Part shown: one piece after another, positions 47,801 through 59,915 of the stretch
Layout: each line of letters starts with the position of its first letter
How positions within the stretch are numbered: position 1 is the first letter of the stretch
Assembly: GCA_026545225.1 (NCBI GenBank)
Contig: CM048850.1
Coordinates: 2,294,001 to 2,358,000 of the forward strand
Reading direction: 5' to 3'
Source: Cornus controversa
Lineage: Eukaryota > Streptophyta > Magnoliopsida > Cornales > Cornaceae
Length of the DNA: 64,000 bases
The notes under the pieces: model-generated
Seen by the model: the letters and a program-made list of their open reading frames with translations, nothing else
Told to the model about the DNA's origin: nothing
Database searches by the model: none
Program-made: the position numbers and the translations under genes

Positions 47801-48975
47801 GGTAAAGCAAAATATTGCCCCAAAAGTATGTCATTGGCGGAGTGGGCCAAAGTTAGGAGACGGTTGTGAGAGGTGTCCCAGGTTATATGGTTGGTCAAAA
47901 ACTATGTTAGGGTACCAGGTTGAGTCCTAGAGAGGAACGAGGGTATGTTATTGCTTTTATTTTAAATTGTGAAGCATGATACACGTGTTTAATGCATTCT
48001 TATTTATATATGCATCGCTTGTGAATGAACATGGCATATGTTGAATGATACATGAAATGTGGTGACATGCATTCATGTAGGTCGTGTCGAGTCGGCACTT
48101 AGGAGGGTTGGGGTATCTCTACTGAGCCGCAGTGGTGCTCACCCCTTTATTCTAAACTTTTTACAGATAAGGCACCGATAACGGATGGGACTTGAGTGTC
48201 CAAGTGGAATTTTAGTTATATTTTGCTACATTTTGGATATTTGTACATTTGGCTATCTGTGCCGGCTTGTGGCACGGTAATGATCTAGTTGTAGTCATGG
48301 TAGAATTCATTGCATTTTTAACCTTATGTATGAATTCTTGTAATGACTATAAACTTGGAAAATCATATGAATGATGTGCTTCTTGAGGAAAGTGTATGTG
48401 TTGGAAAAGTATGGCACTATAGAACTATTTTTCTCTTGAGTTATGACTTCTTGTATGGATATTTATGAGTTAGTGGAGTATGGAATGAATGTATGCATGT
48501 ATTTTTTAATGAAGATGGGAAGGAAAAATTGATGGAATTACATTTCAAATGTGAAATACATGTTGTGTGAATATACTTGATGACCATTAAGGCATTAGAG
48601 TAGCCATTGGGGGGACACGTATTCAAAAGTGTCTATTTTAAGTTTATGGCATGGATGAAATTTATATGTATTGAAGGATAATTGTATTAGCTTCAATTTG
48701 ATAGGTCATGGGCCTTGTTTGGATATAAAATGAGGAAGATATGCATGTTTTAGTGCAAGGGTTTAATTTCTGACCCATAGTCATTGATTTGGATATAACT
48801 CGAGTTTTGGTTGGTATTTTTAGATGATTCTAATTAGGTTGGATGCTAGACATGTTGAGGATGATCCATGCCAAATTTCGGGTCAAACGGACTTATAGAT
48901 TGTGAGATATTCAAATTTGAAGTTTGGGTGAAGTTGTAGTTAAATTAGGGTTGCAAAAATTCGCCAAGGATTTAC

Positions 48976-49063
48976 GGCGATCGATCGCCCTCTTTTACGG
49001 CGATCGATCGCCCCTGTAAAAGGCCAAAATCTGGCCTCGGTCGACCTTGGGCGATCGATCCCC
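48976..49063 (+). repeat. Palindrome cluster, GGCGATCGATCGCC type
   Basis: Two perfect 14-bp palindromes GGCGATCGATCGCC at 48976-48989 and 48999-49012 and a third partial copy at 49050-49063. The phrase at 49036-49055 is identical over 20 bases to 941-960 in the Athila element. Confidence 0.93.
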
Positions 49064-49804
49064 TTTTACAGCATGCACTATTCAAACAGTGTTTTGTCCA
49101 ACTTCAAAGGGGCATATCTCCTTCGTTTCAAATCGTATTTTGATGATTCTTTTTTTGAAATTGTGTATTTTTAAACCCTCTTTTCAATGGTTTCATTTTC
49201 AGGCATTTATTACAAACTCACAAGGAGTTATATGTTCGTATTTGTGGGTTGGAAGCATTCGAAGGGTTGTTTGGTTGAGGCCATTGAAGTTATGTGATGT
49301 TGACTTGTGCATAGGTAATTACAAGTGGGTGACTAGGCTTCCGTGGTAATGAAAGGTTAAGATGGTCCATTAGGAATTAATGGATAGGTTCACATTCGGG
49401 ATTTGAGTCGGTCTGGGGGAGTCTCGGAGTCCGAATTCCGGGGCGTGACAAAAATGCCCCCGGCCACTTAACGTACCTTCCCGAGCTCCATTTTTGATTT
49501 TCAAAACTCCTACAGTCTCGAAATCACTTCCTTTACTCTCTAAAAATTTCATCCAAGTCATTTAAAAAAATAAATATTTTTTAAAAATTTTCAGATTTTC
49601 GGGCCCACTTAAGTCCCGGGCCCCAGTTTGACCAAAAAGTCAAACTTCTCTAAATGTCCTGAAAACTTCTAAAAACCTCAAATTAACCTTCCAAACATGT
49701 TTTCCACTCCCAAAACATCTATAGCATCATTCAAAATGCATTTATAGCAAAAATGATGAAAAATTGGTAAACCGACCAAAATTGGTCACGGTCTCTACAA
49801 GAAA

Positions 49805-50282
49805 CATAAGGGGAGTAGTTCTTTCCCTAGAGGACCACAACAGATATAGTCATTCTCTATGGTGTTTATTCCTATTGGACATCTTAAAACAAGGTGAAGT
49901 GTTACCAATGTCAACAAATGGGTCATTAGAAGTCAGAATGCCCACAGTTGCAACCTACACCTGAGGAAAATGTGAGAAAATGCTATAGGTGTGGATAGGT
50001 GGGTCATGTGGTGAGAGATTGACCTCAGAAGAGGAGTGGTTCTTATGGTGCTGTAGGGCACAACAGTAGTATTCACAGGCTTCTAGGGTGTAGTCAGGTT
50101 TCAAAGTCCCTCAGTGACCACAGCCTAAACAGTTTGTTCAGAGTTTACAACCAGGGAGGGGAGTGACTCCTACTGCCTCTACACAACAGTTTGGTCATCA
50201 ATGGAATGGTCAAGCAGGATAAGGCATACAGGGTCGTGCCTATGCTATTACTCCAGTTGAGACATCAACGGGTTCTTCCGTA
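49805..50282 (+). pseudogene. Tekay-like gag, 3' part with broken zinc knuckle
   Basis: Continuation of 42693-43444. The single visible knuckle reads KCYRCG, TAG, VGHVVRD, TGA, PQ, so it lost a Gln codon and the last Cys codon. A Gln-rich linker follows before the protease. Confidence 0.8.
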
Positions 50283-50879
50283 GTGCAAGGTATCTTTCTT
50301 GTATCTAATTCGTGGGCTAGAGTTTTAATTGATTCGGGTGAATCACATTCCTTTATATCAACTACATTTGCTTCTACATTGGGGTTAAAGGTGTCAACCA
50401 TAGATAGAACCTTCTGTATTGATATGCTAATTGGGGGTAGCGTGACTCTGAATATGGTGTGTCGAATGTGTGAGATAGAGATAGCAAATTGGAGGTTGGT
50501 GTTTGGTGTTTGATTTTATGCTTATAGAGATAACGAGTTTTGATGTCATTCTCGGAATGGATTGGTTGTCTTCATTTAGAGCCAATACAGATTGCTATCG
50601 GGGAAAGGTATCAGTATGTACACTTGAAGGAGATTGTTTTTGCTTCGTGGGAGAATGGAGTGGATTTCATTCTTCATCGCTTTATGGACTATGGGGTCAA
50701 TATGGTTATGGATTTTTCCTAGCTAGCCTTGTGACCGAGGAAGGAGGAGGACACTTTGGGATCTTTCCCGAAGTAGTTCGTGACTTTGAGGATGTATTTC
50801 CGAAGGAGTTGACGGAATTACCTCCTAGGCGAGAGGTGAAGTTGCCATTGACATCATATCCGGTACAGCACCCATTTCA
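50283..50879 (+). pseudogene. Tekay-like protease (dead)
   Basis: GIFLVSNSWARVLIDSGESHSF with intact DSG. At about 50496-50509 a 7-bp tandem duplication (GTGTTTG repeated) shifts the frame between RLVFG and VFDFMLIEITSFDVILGMDW. Then [21 protein letters not shown] 1-nt loss near 50845 shifts the frame again before RT. Confidence 0.87.
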
Positions 50880-51312
50880 ATGGCACCGTATCATATGGCA
50901 CCAGTGGAATTAAATGAGTTAAAAGAGCAATTAGAGGACCTAAGGGCGAAAGGTTTTATATGTCCTAGTGTGTCATCTTGGGGATCACAGGTCCTATTTG
51001 CTAAGAAGAAAGATGGGTCACTACGGTTATGTATTGACTACCAAAATCTAAACCGTGCAATGATTAAGAACAAATATCATTTACCAAGGATAGATGATTT
51101 GTTTGATCAACTTAAAGGAGCTAAGTGTTTCTCCAAGATTAACTTGAGGTTTGGGTACTATCAATTGAGAGTCAAGGAAGAAGATGTTTCTAAAATAGCT
51201 TTTCGAACATGATATGGTCATTATGAATTCCTTGTGATACCTTTCGGATTAATAAATACACCGACTGCATTTATGGACTTAATGAACCAGGTGTTTAGTG
51301 TATTCCTTTACT
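50880..51312 (+). pseudogene. Tekay-like RT, truncated
   Basis: [19 protein letters not shown]-type start, [57 protein letters not shown], then TGA at 51210-51212 and [20 protein letters not shown]. It ends just before the catalytic FVDD, at the junction with an inverted gag near 51312. Confidence 0.87.
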
Positions 51313-51316
51313 GACA

Positions 51317-52180
51317 CTAATAGTATTTCACTTTTTCCCTAAAAGACCCAATAGGCACAGACACTGTAGAGAATGATTGAGTTAGCTGTGGTCCTTGGGA
51401 GTATGAACTACCCCCCTTGTGCTTCTTCTTCAGATTCGCTTTCGAATGAGAGACCACACCTCGAGACAGACTCCTCAAATTTTGTATCCTCTGAATGTCA
51501 TTATCATCCACCTCTGCTAACATTGTCTGCCTCACTACCTCCACATAGCTTGGCAAATTCAAGATAGTGACATTAGCCCTTAGCTCAAATCAAAGTCCCT
51601 TCACGAATCTCCTTGCCTTTTTTTGTTCATTCGCTATCATTTTTGGAGCAAATCGAGACAATTTAGTAAACCTGTTTTCATAGTCCATCACACTCATTGT
51701 TCCCTGAATCAAGTGTATGAACTCATCCTGTAGAGCATTCTTTACCGTATCCAAAAAATACTATTCAAGGAACAACCCTCTAAAAGTTTCCCACTCCATT
51801 TCCCTCACTTCATGGGTAAAGTCATGGACTTCCACCATAAGTCCACCACCCTCGTCAACTGAATAAGAATCATGGACATCCTCAAATTGTCATCAACTAT
51901 CCTTAGCATATCAAATGCTTTGGATATCTGTTCAAGCCAATCTTTTGTAGCCATAAGATCAGCTCTCCCATCAAACATAAGAGGGTTCATCTTCTTGAAG
52001 ATTTCTAGGGCTTTCTTTGCCCTATCCCCACCTCCCTATGCTTGATTTTGTGGACCTTCATTGACTGCCCTAGCCAACAATTGAATGGTAGCAGTCATCG
52101 CTCGAACCAACTGTGCCCCCATCTATCAATGGTGGTAGAATAGGCTTTGCACCCCTACCTCGGCCTCTTCTCGATGGCAT
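51317..52180 (-). pseudogene. Inverted gag fragment, same family as 42693
   Basis: Minus-strand ATG at 52180 gives MPSRRGRGRGAKPILPPLIDGG. Capsid MEWETFRGLFLE, then a stop, YFLDTVKNALQDEFIHLIQG, SRFAPKMIANEQKKARRFVK and PSYVEVVRQTMLAEVDDND. It carries stops and frameshifts and ends at 51317 head-to-head with the plus-strand RT. No zinc knuckle remains. Confidence 0.85.
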
Positions 52181-52369
52181 GATTCTAACAAACATTTCCA
52201 AAGAAAATTAATCATAGGCATATATCAATTAATCAACTAATCAATTCTACTCACATATAGAATCATGTTATTGCACTTAACACATAATTTTGGAAATAAA
52301 CACATAAGAGTCATCTAAGATACTTAATCTAACTCTCACCTATCGTCCCTAGGTATTCGACCTAGTTAT

Positions 52370-52381
52370 GCTCTGATACCA
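52370..52381 (-). promoter_or_regulatory. Primer binding site of the inverted fragment
   Basis: Minus strand TGGTATCAGAGC with a following hairpin-like TAGGTCGAATACCTA. The adjoining LTR, expected beyond about 52385, is absent. Confidence 0.85.
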
Positions 52382-52385
52382 AATC

Positions 52386-52758
52386 TTATTTTAAACATAA
52401 ATAATTTAATAATGGATATAAAAAATTACATTTAATATTTTTCAAAATCTATCATTTTACAATATCTTTGCTAAAAATGGTTATAAACACTTGGGTATAA
52501 AGAGGATTCATCTACTACAAATTAATTTATTTTTTTAGTATTTGAAATCATAAGGGTAGTTTTGGTAAGTAAGTTCATTTTCTTTTCACTTTCATGCTAT
52601 CCAAACTAACAAAATAAAATTTTTCCACAACTTTCTTAAAAAAAATTCATGCTAATCAAATGCATGTTGGAAACATATAGTTTTCCTTTCCTTCATTTCA
52701 CTTTCCACCGTACATTTCTATCTAACCAAACGGACCCTAAGTGTATTACAAAAACATA
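52386..52758. other. AT-rich gap, possible MITE end
   Basis: No gene or LTR match recognised. The minus strand from about 52740 reads TTAGGGTCCGTTTGGTTAG, a terminus style common in plant hAT and Harbinger-like MITEs, with GGATAGCATGAAAG further in. I do not see the matching second end or a clear TSD. Confidence 0.35.
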
Positions 52759-53795
52759 TGACCGGTGTTGAATATTGTGCATTCTAGTCTCTTAACTTGC
52801 GTATTTTATTCTCTTAGTAATAGTTTATTTTTTATTTTACTTCATTTTTGTGTTTTCTATATTTTCAGGGCCTTAACGATTATTTCAATTAAAATTATGT
52901 TTTGGGCTTTTAAAGATGACATCCAAGAAGGTTATATGAAGCCTACATCAAATGAATCAATTCAACTCCATATTTTAACTCAAAACATGTACTGACCGGA
53001 CCATTTATCCGGTCGGATTCGGGTCAGGTTGATTTTTATTTATATATGGTTGTTTTTCTTTAAACTTTGAAAATTCGTAACTTACTCATCTTAAATCCGA
53101 TTTAGGTGATTCTTTTTTTGAAATTGAGTGTTTTGAATTTTTCTTTTCATTGGAATTGATTTTATTTAGAGATTCCAAAGGAATTGGGCCCAGTTATTTC
53201 AAAGTTGAGAAAAATGAATTTTTTTCCTATGTTGGAAAGAAAGAAATGTTCAAATCTGTTGAATTTTTTTTTTATTGTTTCTTGGTGATTATTTTACATA
53301 TGGAATCACATTTAGAGGTTTGAATTATTTCGTGTCCATCCAGAATCATTTTTTGGGTTTGTTTTAGTGAAATGGGCATTTTGGGCCCGGGCGCCGTTTT
53401 AGGGCTTCGAGACCGATTTTGTAGAGACCGTGACCAATTTTGGCCGATTTACCAATTTTTCATTATTTTTGCGATAAATGCATTTTGAATGATGATATGG
53501 ATGTTTCGAGGGTGGGAAACATGTTGGAAGGTTAATTTGAGGTTTAAGGAAGTTTTCGGGACATTTAGAAAAGTTTGACTTTTTGGTCAAACCGGGGCCT
53601 GGGATGAGACTTAAGTGGGCCCGAGAATCCGGAAAATTTTTGAAAATATTTATTTTTGAGAATGGCTTAGATGAAATGTTTAGAAGGTAGAGGAAGTGAT
53701 TTCGAGACCGTAGGAGTTTTCGGAATCGAAAACTAAGTCCGGGAAGGTGCGTTAAGTGGCCCAGGGGTATTTTGGTCTTTTTGCGGCCTAGGAAC

Positions 53796-53804
53796 TTTAA
53801 ATAT
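53796..53804 (+). promoter_or_regulatory. Candidate LTR TATA element
   Basis: TTTAAATAT about 375 bp into the LTR, followed by a CT-rich run near 53860-53895, a common layout of plant LTR promoters. Also at 58731-58740 in the sister LTR. Confidence 0.4.
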
Positions 53805-54625
53805 CAGATGTGGCAGAGATATTTCATATCTCTAATGCTCCAGCAGCCGGCCATGGCTTCTTTCTCTCTCTTCTTTCTCCCTCTTCCTTCTCTAGGTTTT
53901 GGAGGCCTTCGGGTGTGATTCGTGATCCGCCGAAGAAGGGAGATACGTAGGGGATGGCTAGGGCTTCCCTTTGAATTGATCAAAGTTGCGGTTTGGCAAG
54001 GTTGACATTGCTAAAATTTTGAGAAGTGCTTGGATGGCCTTCATTTTCGAGGTAGGGGTGTTCTTTCTCATCTACTTGTCGATTCTAGGGTTTCGGGTGA
54101 AGTGGTGAGAGCTAAGGTTGAGTATTGCATATTTTAGAGAGGTAAGAGGGGTGGGATAAGGTGTTTTTATTCTTCTCGAGTCTCTTGTATGCAATAGATG
54201 TGTATCTCCTAGTATGCATGATGTGAGGGACAAATACATGAGAATGTGGGAGAATGAGAGCATGTATGCTTATATGCTAGCTTTCGTGCATATATGTGAA
54301 AATGTGTTATATTGGACATATATGTGTTATATGTTATAAGTGAGTCAAATGCATGCTATATTTGTATAGAAAATGTGTGCATTGGTGAAGCATGACTAAA
54401 ATGTGCTTAGGAAAATTTTGTGAGCATATGTGGATATTATGCTAGGTTTTGCATATATAGGTAAATATATGTGTGGTGTGGTGAAGATGGAATGCATGCT
54501 ACGTGTTTTATCAATTAGCATGTGCATTGTGAGGCATGAAATTATATGCTTGATGTTTATATGTTCGAAATGCATATATTGGGGCCGTTGTGAGGAAACG
54601 GGGAGGTATGGAAGGGTAACATTTT

Positions 54626-54890
54626 CACCTTGGAGTATGTGATGACTCGGTGAAACTCTTAAAACAATTCAACCTCCTGGGAGTATGTGATGACTCGGTG
54701 ATGAATTTCTAAACTATCTAATTACCTTGGAGTATGTGAGGACTCGGTGATAGACAATCTAATTACCTTAGAGTATGTGATTACTCGATGATAAATTACT
54801 TAACCACCTTGGAGTATGTGATGACTCGGTGATAAATTCCAAAACCAACTAATCACCTTGGAGTATGTGATGACTCGGTGGCGGTGTTGG
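54626..54890 (+). repeat. LTR minisatellite, CTTGGAGTATGTGA units
   Basis: Six degenerate units, colinear with 12832-13087. Confidence 0.88.
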
Positions 54891-55656
54891 GATTGTGTGG
54901 GGAAAATGTCTCGGTCACATGATTGGTCAAGAATCATGTTGGGATGTCGGGTCAAGTCCGAGAGAGAGACAAGTGTATGATTATTGCCTTCATTTGAAAC
55001 ATGAAGCATGATATGTGTTTAATGCATCCCTATATACATATATGCATTGTTGTGAGTGAACATGATGTATGTTGAATGACATGTGAAATGTTGTGACATG
55101 CATCCATGTAGGTCGTGTCGAGTCGGCACTTAGGTGGGTTGGGGTATCTCTACTGAGCCGCAGTGGTGCTCACCCCTTTATTCTAAATATTTTACAGATA
55201 AAGCTCCGATGACGAATGGGGCATGAGTGTCCAAGTGGAATTCTAGTAGCCCTTTGCTATCTTTTGGATTTGTGCATTTTTGTGGCTATCCATGCTGGCT
55301 TGTGGCATGTGAGTTACTTTTTGAGTTGTAGTTATACTTTGGAAATATGTACTTTTAATGTATATATTGGATTATAAACTTGTTGGGTGTGGAAAGACAA
55401 CGGTTTAGTTTATGTAATGCCCATGGTGGCATTTAATTCATGTGATGATGTTTTCATTGTGAATGAATTGCAGTTGTGGAGGATAATAATTCATTTTGAT
55501 GTATAATTCAATTATGAATGTGATCTTGAGTGTGAGATTGATGTTGGAACCTTTCTTTTATGTTATGGACCATGTATGAGGAGTTTTAGGATGATAGAAT
55601 GTTGATTGGGCTTCATGTGGACCATGTATAGGGTTGTTGGAAGTCTCGGGAGGTGC

Positions 55657-55880
55657 ATTTCGATCAATCGAAACTCCCATTTCGATCGTGCGAAGGGGTG
55701 ATGATTTATGATGATTTTTAGGGTCTAGACAGGAGGAATTTCGATCAATCGAAACCCCCATTTCGATCAATCGAAATATTGCAGGTCTGGGGTCCCAAGA
55801 GGGTGAAAATTTTGCAAGAATTTTGATCAATCGAGATTTTATTTCGATCAATCGAAGTCCCATTTTCGATCAATCGAAAT
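55657..55880 (+). repeat. Palindrome cluster, ATTTCGATCAATCGAAAT type
   Basis: Seven units with arms ATTTCGAT/ATCGAAAT around CA, one variant with GTGCG. Followed by TACTATTCACAGCATTTTTC as in other copies. Confidence 0.92.
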
Positions 55881-58800
55881 TACTATTCACAGCATTTTTC
55901 AAAACTTCATTTTGACGTAATTTCTTCGTTTTAGATCGAAATTGAGTGTGGTTTTTTTTAAACTTGAGTATTTTTGGATTCTCTATCCAATGGTGTAGGT
56001 CTCACTTTCAAATTCCAAACACATTAAGTTTTGAGGCTTGAAAGTGAGTGACTCTCAAAGGTGTGGCCAAGTGAATGTTCACTAAGGTGTATGATTTGAT
56101 GTAAGGCCTATGGGAATTGGTTAAGGTGGAGTTGGGTGCATTCATATACAATAATTGAGTTAAACTTCCACGGTAAATGATGGTAATGGGGGTCTATGGG
56201 GCTAAATAGACAGTTTAACCTCTTGTTCTCCGAGAGTTAGAAATTGGGGTGTTATAGCATGGTATCAAACCTTGATACTAATGCATGAGTGTAATTGAAA
56301 TTTTTCACGGGGTTGAGTGAACGGCTTCACACTCAGGATTCGGGGTCGGTCCGGGGGAGTCCCGGCGGTCCGGGTTTTGGGGCGTGACAGATTTGGTGGG
56401 CTCATTTTGGATTTCAATGCTGAATAAATATTTTTATTTATATTGTGACATTTTTGAATTATATTTGAAATTTTAGAATTTTAGAAAGAAATCGGGACGC
56501 ATTTGGACACAGTATGAGACATATATGATAGATATACACAAAAGTGGGACAAATTGTGACTTGTGGGGCCCACATGACCCAAAAGTCAAGAATTTTTCAA
56601 GTGGCAGAACCCTTGGTCGGTAGCCCCATCTTCCTCCTTCTTCATTTCATTTTTTCTCTCTCTCTAAGACTCCATTAAAGAACCTTTGAGATCTACTCTC
56701 TCTCTAGATTTTTGACCTCTTCAAGGTTGTTTTGGCTCAAGAGTCCAGGAGAAAAGTTGTAGAGCTCGGCTAGGACTATCAATTGATCAAAAAATTATCC
56801 ATTTTGGGGCTAATTCGAAAGGTGTAAGACATATACAACTCCTCTTCTTCACCCCATTTTCACATAAGTTGCTCCATTGAGGTAGGGGGTTTTAGTTTTA
56901 AGTTTTATTTGACTAAAATTTACATATTACCCATGGAGTGTTTAGGATTTTATTTTATCTTACTCCATTTTAAATCTCATGAATATATTGATATTGTCAC
57001 TTATTTTTAATGATGATTATGTAAGTATAATGTTGTGTTTTGTATTTATGAGATATATGGAGAATGGACTAATTAAATGTTGAATAAAATGCTAATTTTT
57101 GGGTTGTGGATGTTATTTTGTGATGTTATAGTAGTTGGTGATGTGTGGAGAATGGGCTGAATTTGTTGATGGAGTACATGCTGATTTTATTTTTTTTTCT
57201 TTTGTTGTTGTAGTACTTTATGCTCTTCTTTAAATTTTTAAATGACTAAAAATGACTTGTTGAATATGTGTTTAAATTTGTGGTCAAGAATATGCATTTC
57301 CTGTTGTGTATTGCCTATATTAATGAGATTGGTTATGTCTAGAATAATGAAATTATGTCATGCTAGGTGAAATCCTAGGATATGAATTGAATGCAATTGC
57401 ATTGTTTATGTGCGTGTGAATATTGCACATGTATTAATTTGATTTATCATGTCACAATGTGTTTGGATGATGATTTTGGGATTTGATGTCACGTTTAAGG
57501 GTATTGTCCCTTAAGGGAAATCCTTATATATTGGCCAATTAGGGTGGTCACCGGCGGGCTAGTATTCTGGAAAGAACCATTAGGAATGTCATCAATGACA
57601 CATGTCATGTTTGATGACTAGTGCGTGCCACAAACACGTGACTTGAACGGTATCTTGCGAGTCAATCCCACTTTGATGATTTCAAAATTTTTGTTTTTAT
57701 ACTTTGGTATTGAATTGCATACTTGCTTCACATGTTTTATGTATGTTATTATTACCCTTGATTAAATTGTGGAGGTTATTGTTGCAATGTCATTCCATGT
57801 TTAAAACTATTTCAAAGAATTAGGCATTTAGGGAGCATGAACCCTAGTTGCATCATTGATCACTTAATGGTTTGATATATGGTATAGTTGGCGATATAAA
57901 GCTTTTAACTTGCCTTCTACTGAGTTATGAGTGGACAACCTCACCCCCTAAACAGTTCAGGTAAAGGATTCGACACCGGAGAGAGTTGAGCCTCCATTGG
58001 TGCAACAATTTCAAGGAATTTCTTTTGATGTTAAGGCCTCATGAAGCCTTCATTTTGTTATATGTATGATGAAATTTGTTTAAAAACATTCTTGTGGCCT
58101 TTTGTACACCTAGCCACCAATTTCATCTTTAGGATTTCTTCTCCTTGAATTTCATTTCTATTGACTCTCTTGAAAATGTGTATGTAACGACACCTAAATG
58201 TCATGTTGTATGTACAAGTTTATGATCTTGACTTATGTTGCACCATATTTAATTTTTGGATTTTGATATTTTGAGTTGGGACTTGCCATGGATGATTTTA
58301 GGTTCATATTCATGCTCATATCTTGTGTTACGTTCAGTTTGGAGCAGGTTAATTGTAGAGACCGTGCCAATTTTGGCCGATTTTGCATTTTTCGCATTAT
58401 AATTGCCATAAATGCATTTTGAGTGGTGTTTAACATGTTTTGAGTGTGAGAAACATGTTTAGGAAGTGTTTTTAAGGTTTTGGGAAGTTTTCGGGAGAAT
58501 TGGAGAAATTTGACTTTTTGGTCAAACCGGGGCCCGGGGTGCGACTTAAGTGGGCCCGGGAATTCAGAAAATTCTCAGAAATATTTATTTTTGAGAATGG
58601 CTGAGATGAAATATTTAGAGAGTAGAGGAAGTGATTTCAAGACCGTAGGAGTTTTTGGAATCGAAAAAGGAGTCCGGGAAGGTGCGTTAAGTGGCCTAGG
58701 GTATTTTGGTCTTTTTGCAAGTCCTAGATATTTTAAATATCAGTGGCAAGGACATTTCAGCAGATCTTATGCCTCTTTCTCTCTCTAAAGTTCTCCATCT

Positions 58801-59562
58801 TCAAAGCTCTCCCTTCTCTCTACATTTCGGACCCGTTCGGCTTGGATTCAAGACTCGCCGAATGAGGGAGATACGTAGGGGACGGCTAGGGCTTCCATTT
58901 GAACCGAACAAAGTGGTGATTCGGTAAGGTAGACTCCACTGGAAAATTGGTGAAGTGCTTGGAAGGCCTTCATTTTCGAGGTAGGGGTTCTTCTTCTCTC
59001 CTAATTGTCGATTCTAGGGTTTCGGGTGGAGAGGAGATGTGTAGGTTGTGTATCACATGATTTAGGACGGTGAGGGGTGTGAAAAGTTATGTTTTCTCCT
59101 TCTCTTGAGTCCTATCTTTGCACATTTGGTATCCTTGTGTTGGTTTTATCATGTGGGTTAAAGTGTGTGAAATGAAGAAATTGGGTATATAGGTTTCATG
59201 TGCTCAATTTGGGGTTTATGTGCAAATGCCTAACCTTGTGTCATATATGTGATTATATGTGGAATATGTGGTGGTTGAATGCATGTTAGTTCCATATGCT
59301 AAAATTATGCATTTAGTGTGGCATGAGTAAAGTATGCTAATTTTGAAGTTGTATGCATATGAGAGGTTATATGCATGTGTTTACATATATGTGGTATATG
59401 TGGTTTTGTGGAGATGAAATGCATGCTATGTTCCTTTATAACTAAATAATGCATTGTGAAGCATGAATATTGAGTGCTTGAGTACAATATGTTTGAAATA
59501 CATATATGGGACCGTTGTGAGGAAATAGGGAAAAGTTGTCGAATTGCCTAGAGTAGGTGGAT

Positions 59563-59915
59563 ACTCGGTGAGGGCGTTGGAGTGGTTAGACCACCTTGGA
59601 GGTAGAAGTTCTCGGTGAAAATCTTGTAAGGGTCTCATCACTTGGTAGGACCGATGTTCTTGGTGGTGTAGTCCAAAGATATCTCATCACTTGGTAGGAC
59701 CGATGTTCTCAGTGGTGCATTCCAAAAATATCTCATCACTTGGTAGGACCGATGTTCTCAGTGGTGCATTCCAAAAATGATCTCATCACCTGGTAGGACC
59801 AATGTTCTCGGTGGTGTGTATTAAAATGATCTAATCACCAGGTAGGACCGATGTTCTCGGTGATGCGTGTTAAAACAGTTTCATTACTTGGTAGGACCGA
59901 TGTTCTCAGTGATGA
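59563..59915 (+). repeat. LTR minisatellite, GGTAGGACCGATGTTCTC units
   Basis: Six units of about 55-60 bp with TCATCACTTGGTAGGACCGA and GTTCTCAGTGGTGCATTCC. Reverse-strand equivalent at 44835-45180. Confidence 0.92.

Larger units (their letters stand above)
46336..49450 (+). repeat. Solo LTR nested in a solo LTR, TSD AAAAT
   Basis: 3115 bp, TGTGATGACCCAAAT to CCGGGGCGTGACA, perfect TSD AAAAT at 46331-46335 and 49451-49455. U3 differs from the surrounding LTR, but from about 46940 the middle part (GAGGTAGGGGTTCTCC, minisatellite 47574-47800, conserved block 48075-48215) matches it, and the last kilobase differs again. It looks like a recombinant LTR. CT-rich run and TATATGATATATACATGG near 46670 may be the promoter region. 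Confidence 0.94.
43445..49799 (-). repeat. Solo Tekay-like LTR in gag, TSD AGAAA
   Basis: Perfect TSD AGAAA at 43440-43444 and 49800-49804. Net 3235 bp after removing the nested solo LTR 46336-49450. On plus it runs TGTCATGCCCCGATTCCCC to ACGGTCTCTACA. Contains the palindrome cluster 43815-43963, conserved block 44469-44613 and minisatellite 44835-45180. Confidence 0.95.
28806..51312 (+). mobile_element. Tekay-like element, 5' part, carrying nested insertions
   Basis: 5' LTR (28806 approximate, to 42295), primer site, gag (split), protease and the first half of RT, which stops at about 51312 where an inverted gag begins. 3' pol and 3' LTR are absent. Insertions: 29066-39892 in the LTR, and 43445-49799 in gag. 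Gag and protease are diverged from the 16935-27440 element, so this is a separate family. Confidence 0.82.
53420..56389 (+). repeat. Solo Tekay-like LTR, TSD GATTT
   Basis: 2970 bp, TGTAGAGACCGTGACC to TTGGGGCGTGACA, perfect TSD GATTT at 53415-53419 and 56390-56394. TATA-like TTTAAATAT at 53796-53804, minisatellite 54626-54890, conserved block 55106-55250, palindrome cluster 55657-55880. Confidence 0.95.

Noticed and set aside
59563-59915. Regular direct repeats resembling a CRISPR array
   Set aside because: Units are degenerate, spacers are not distinct, and the array sits within an LTR of a plant retrotransposon; the same array recurs in sister LTRs.
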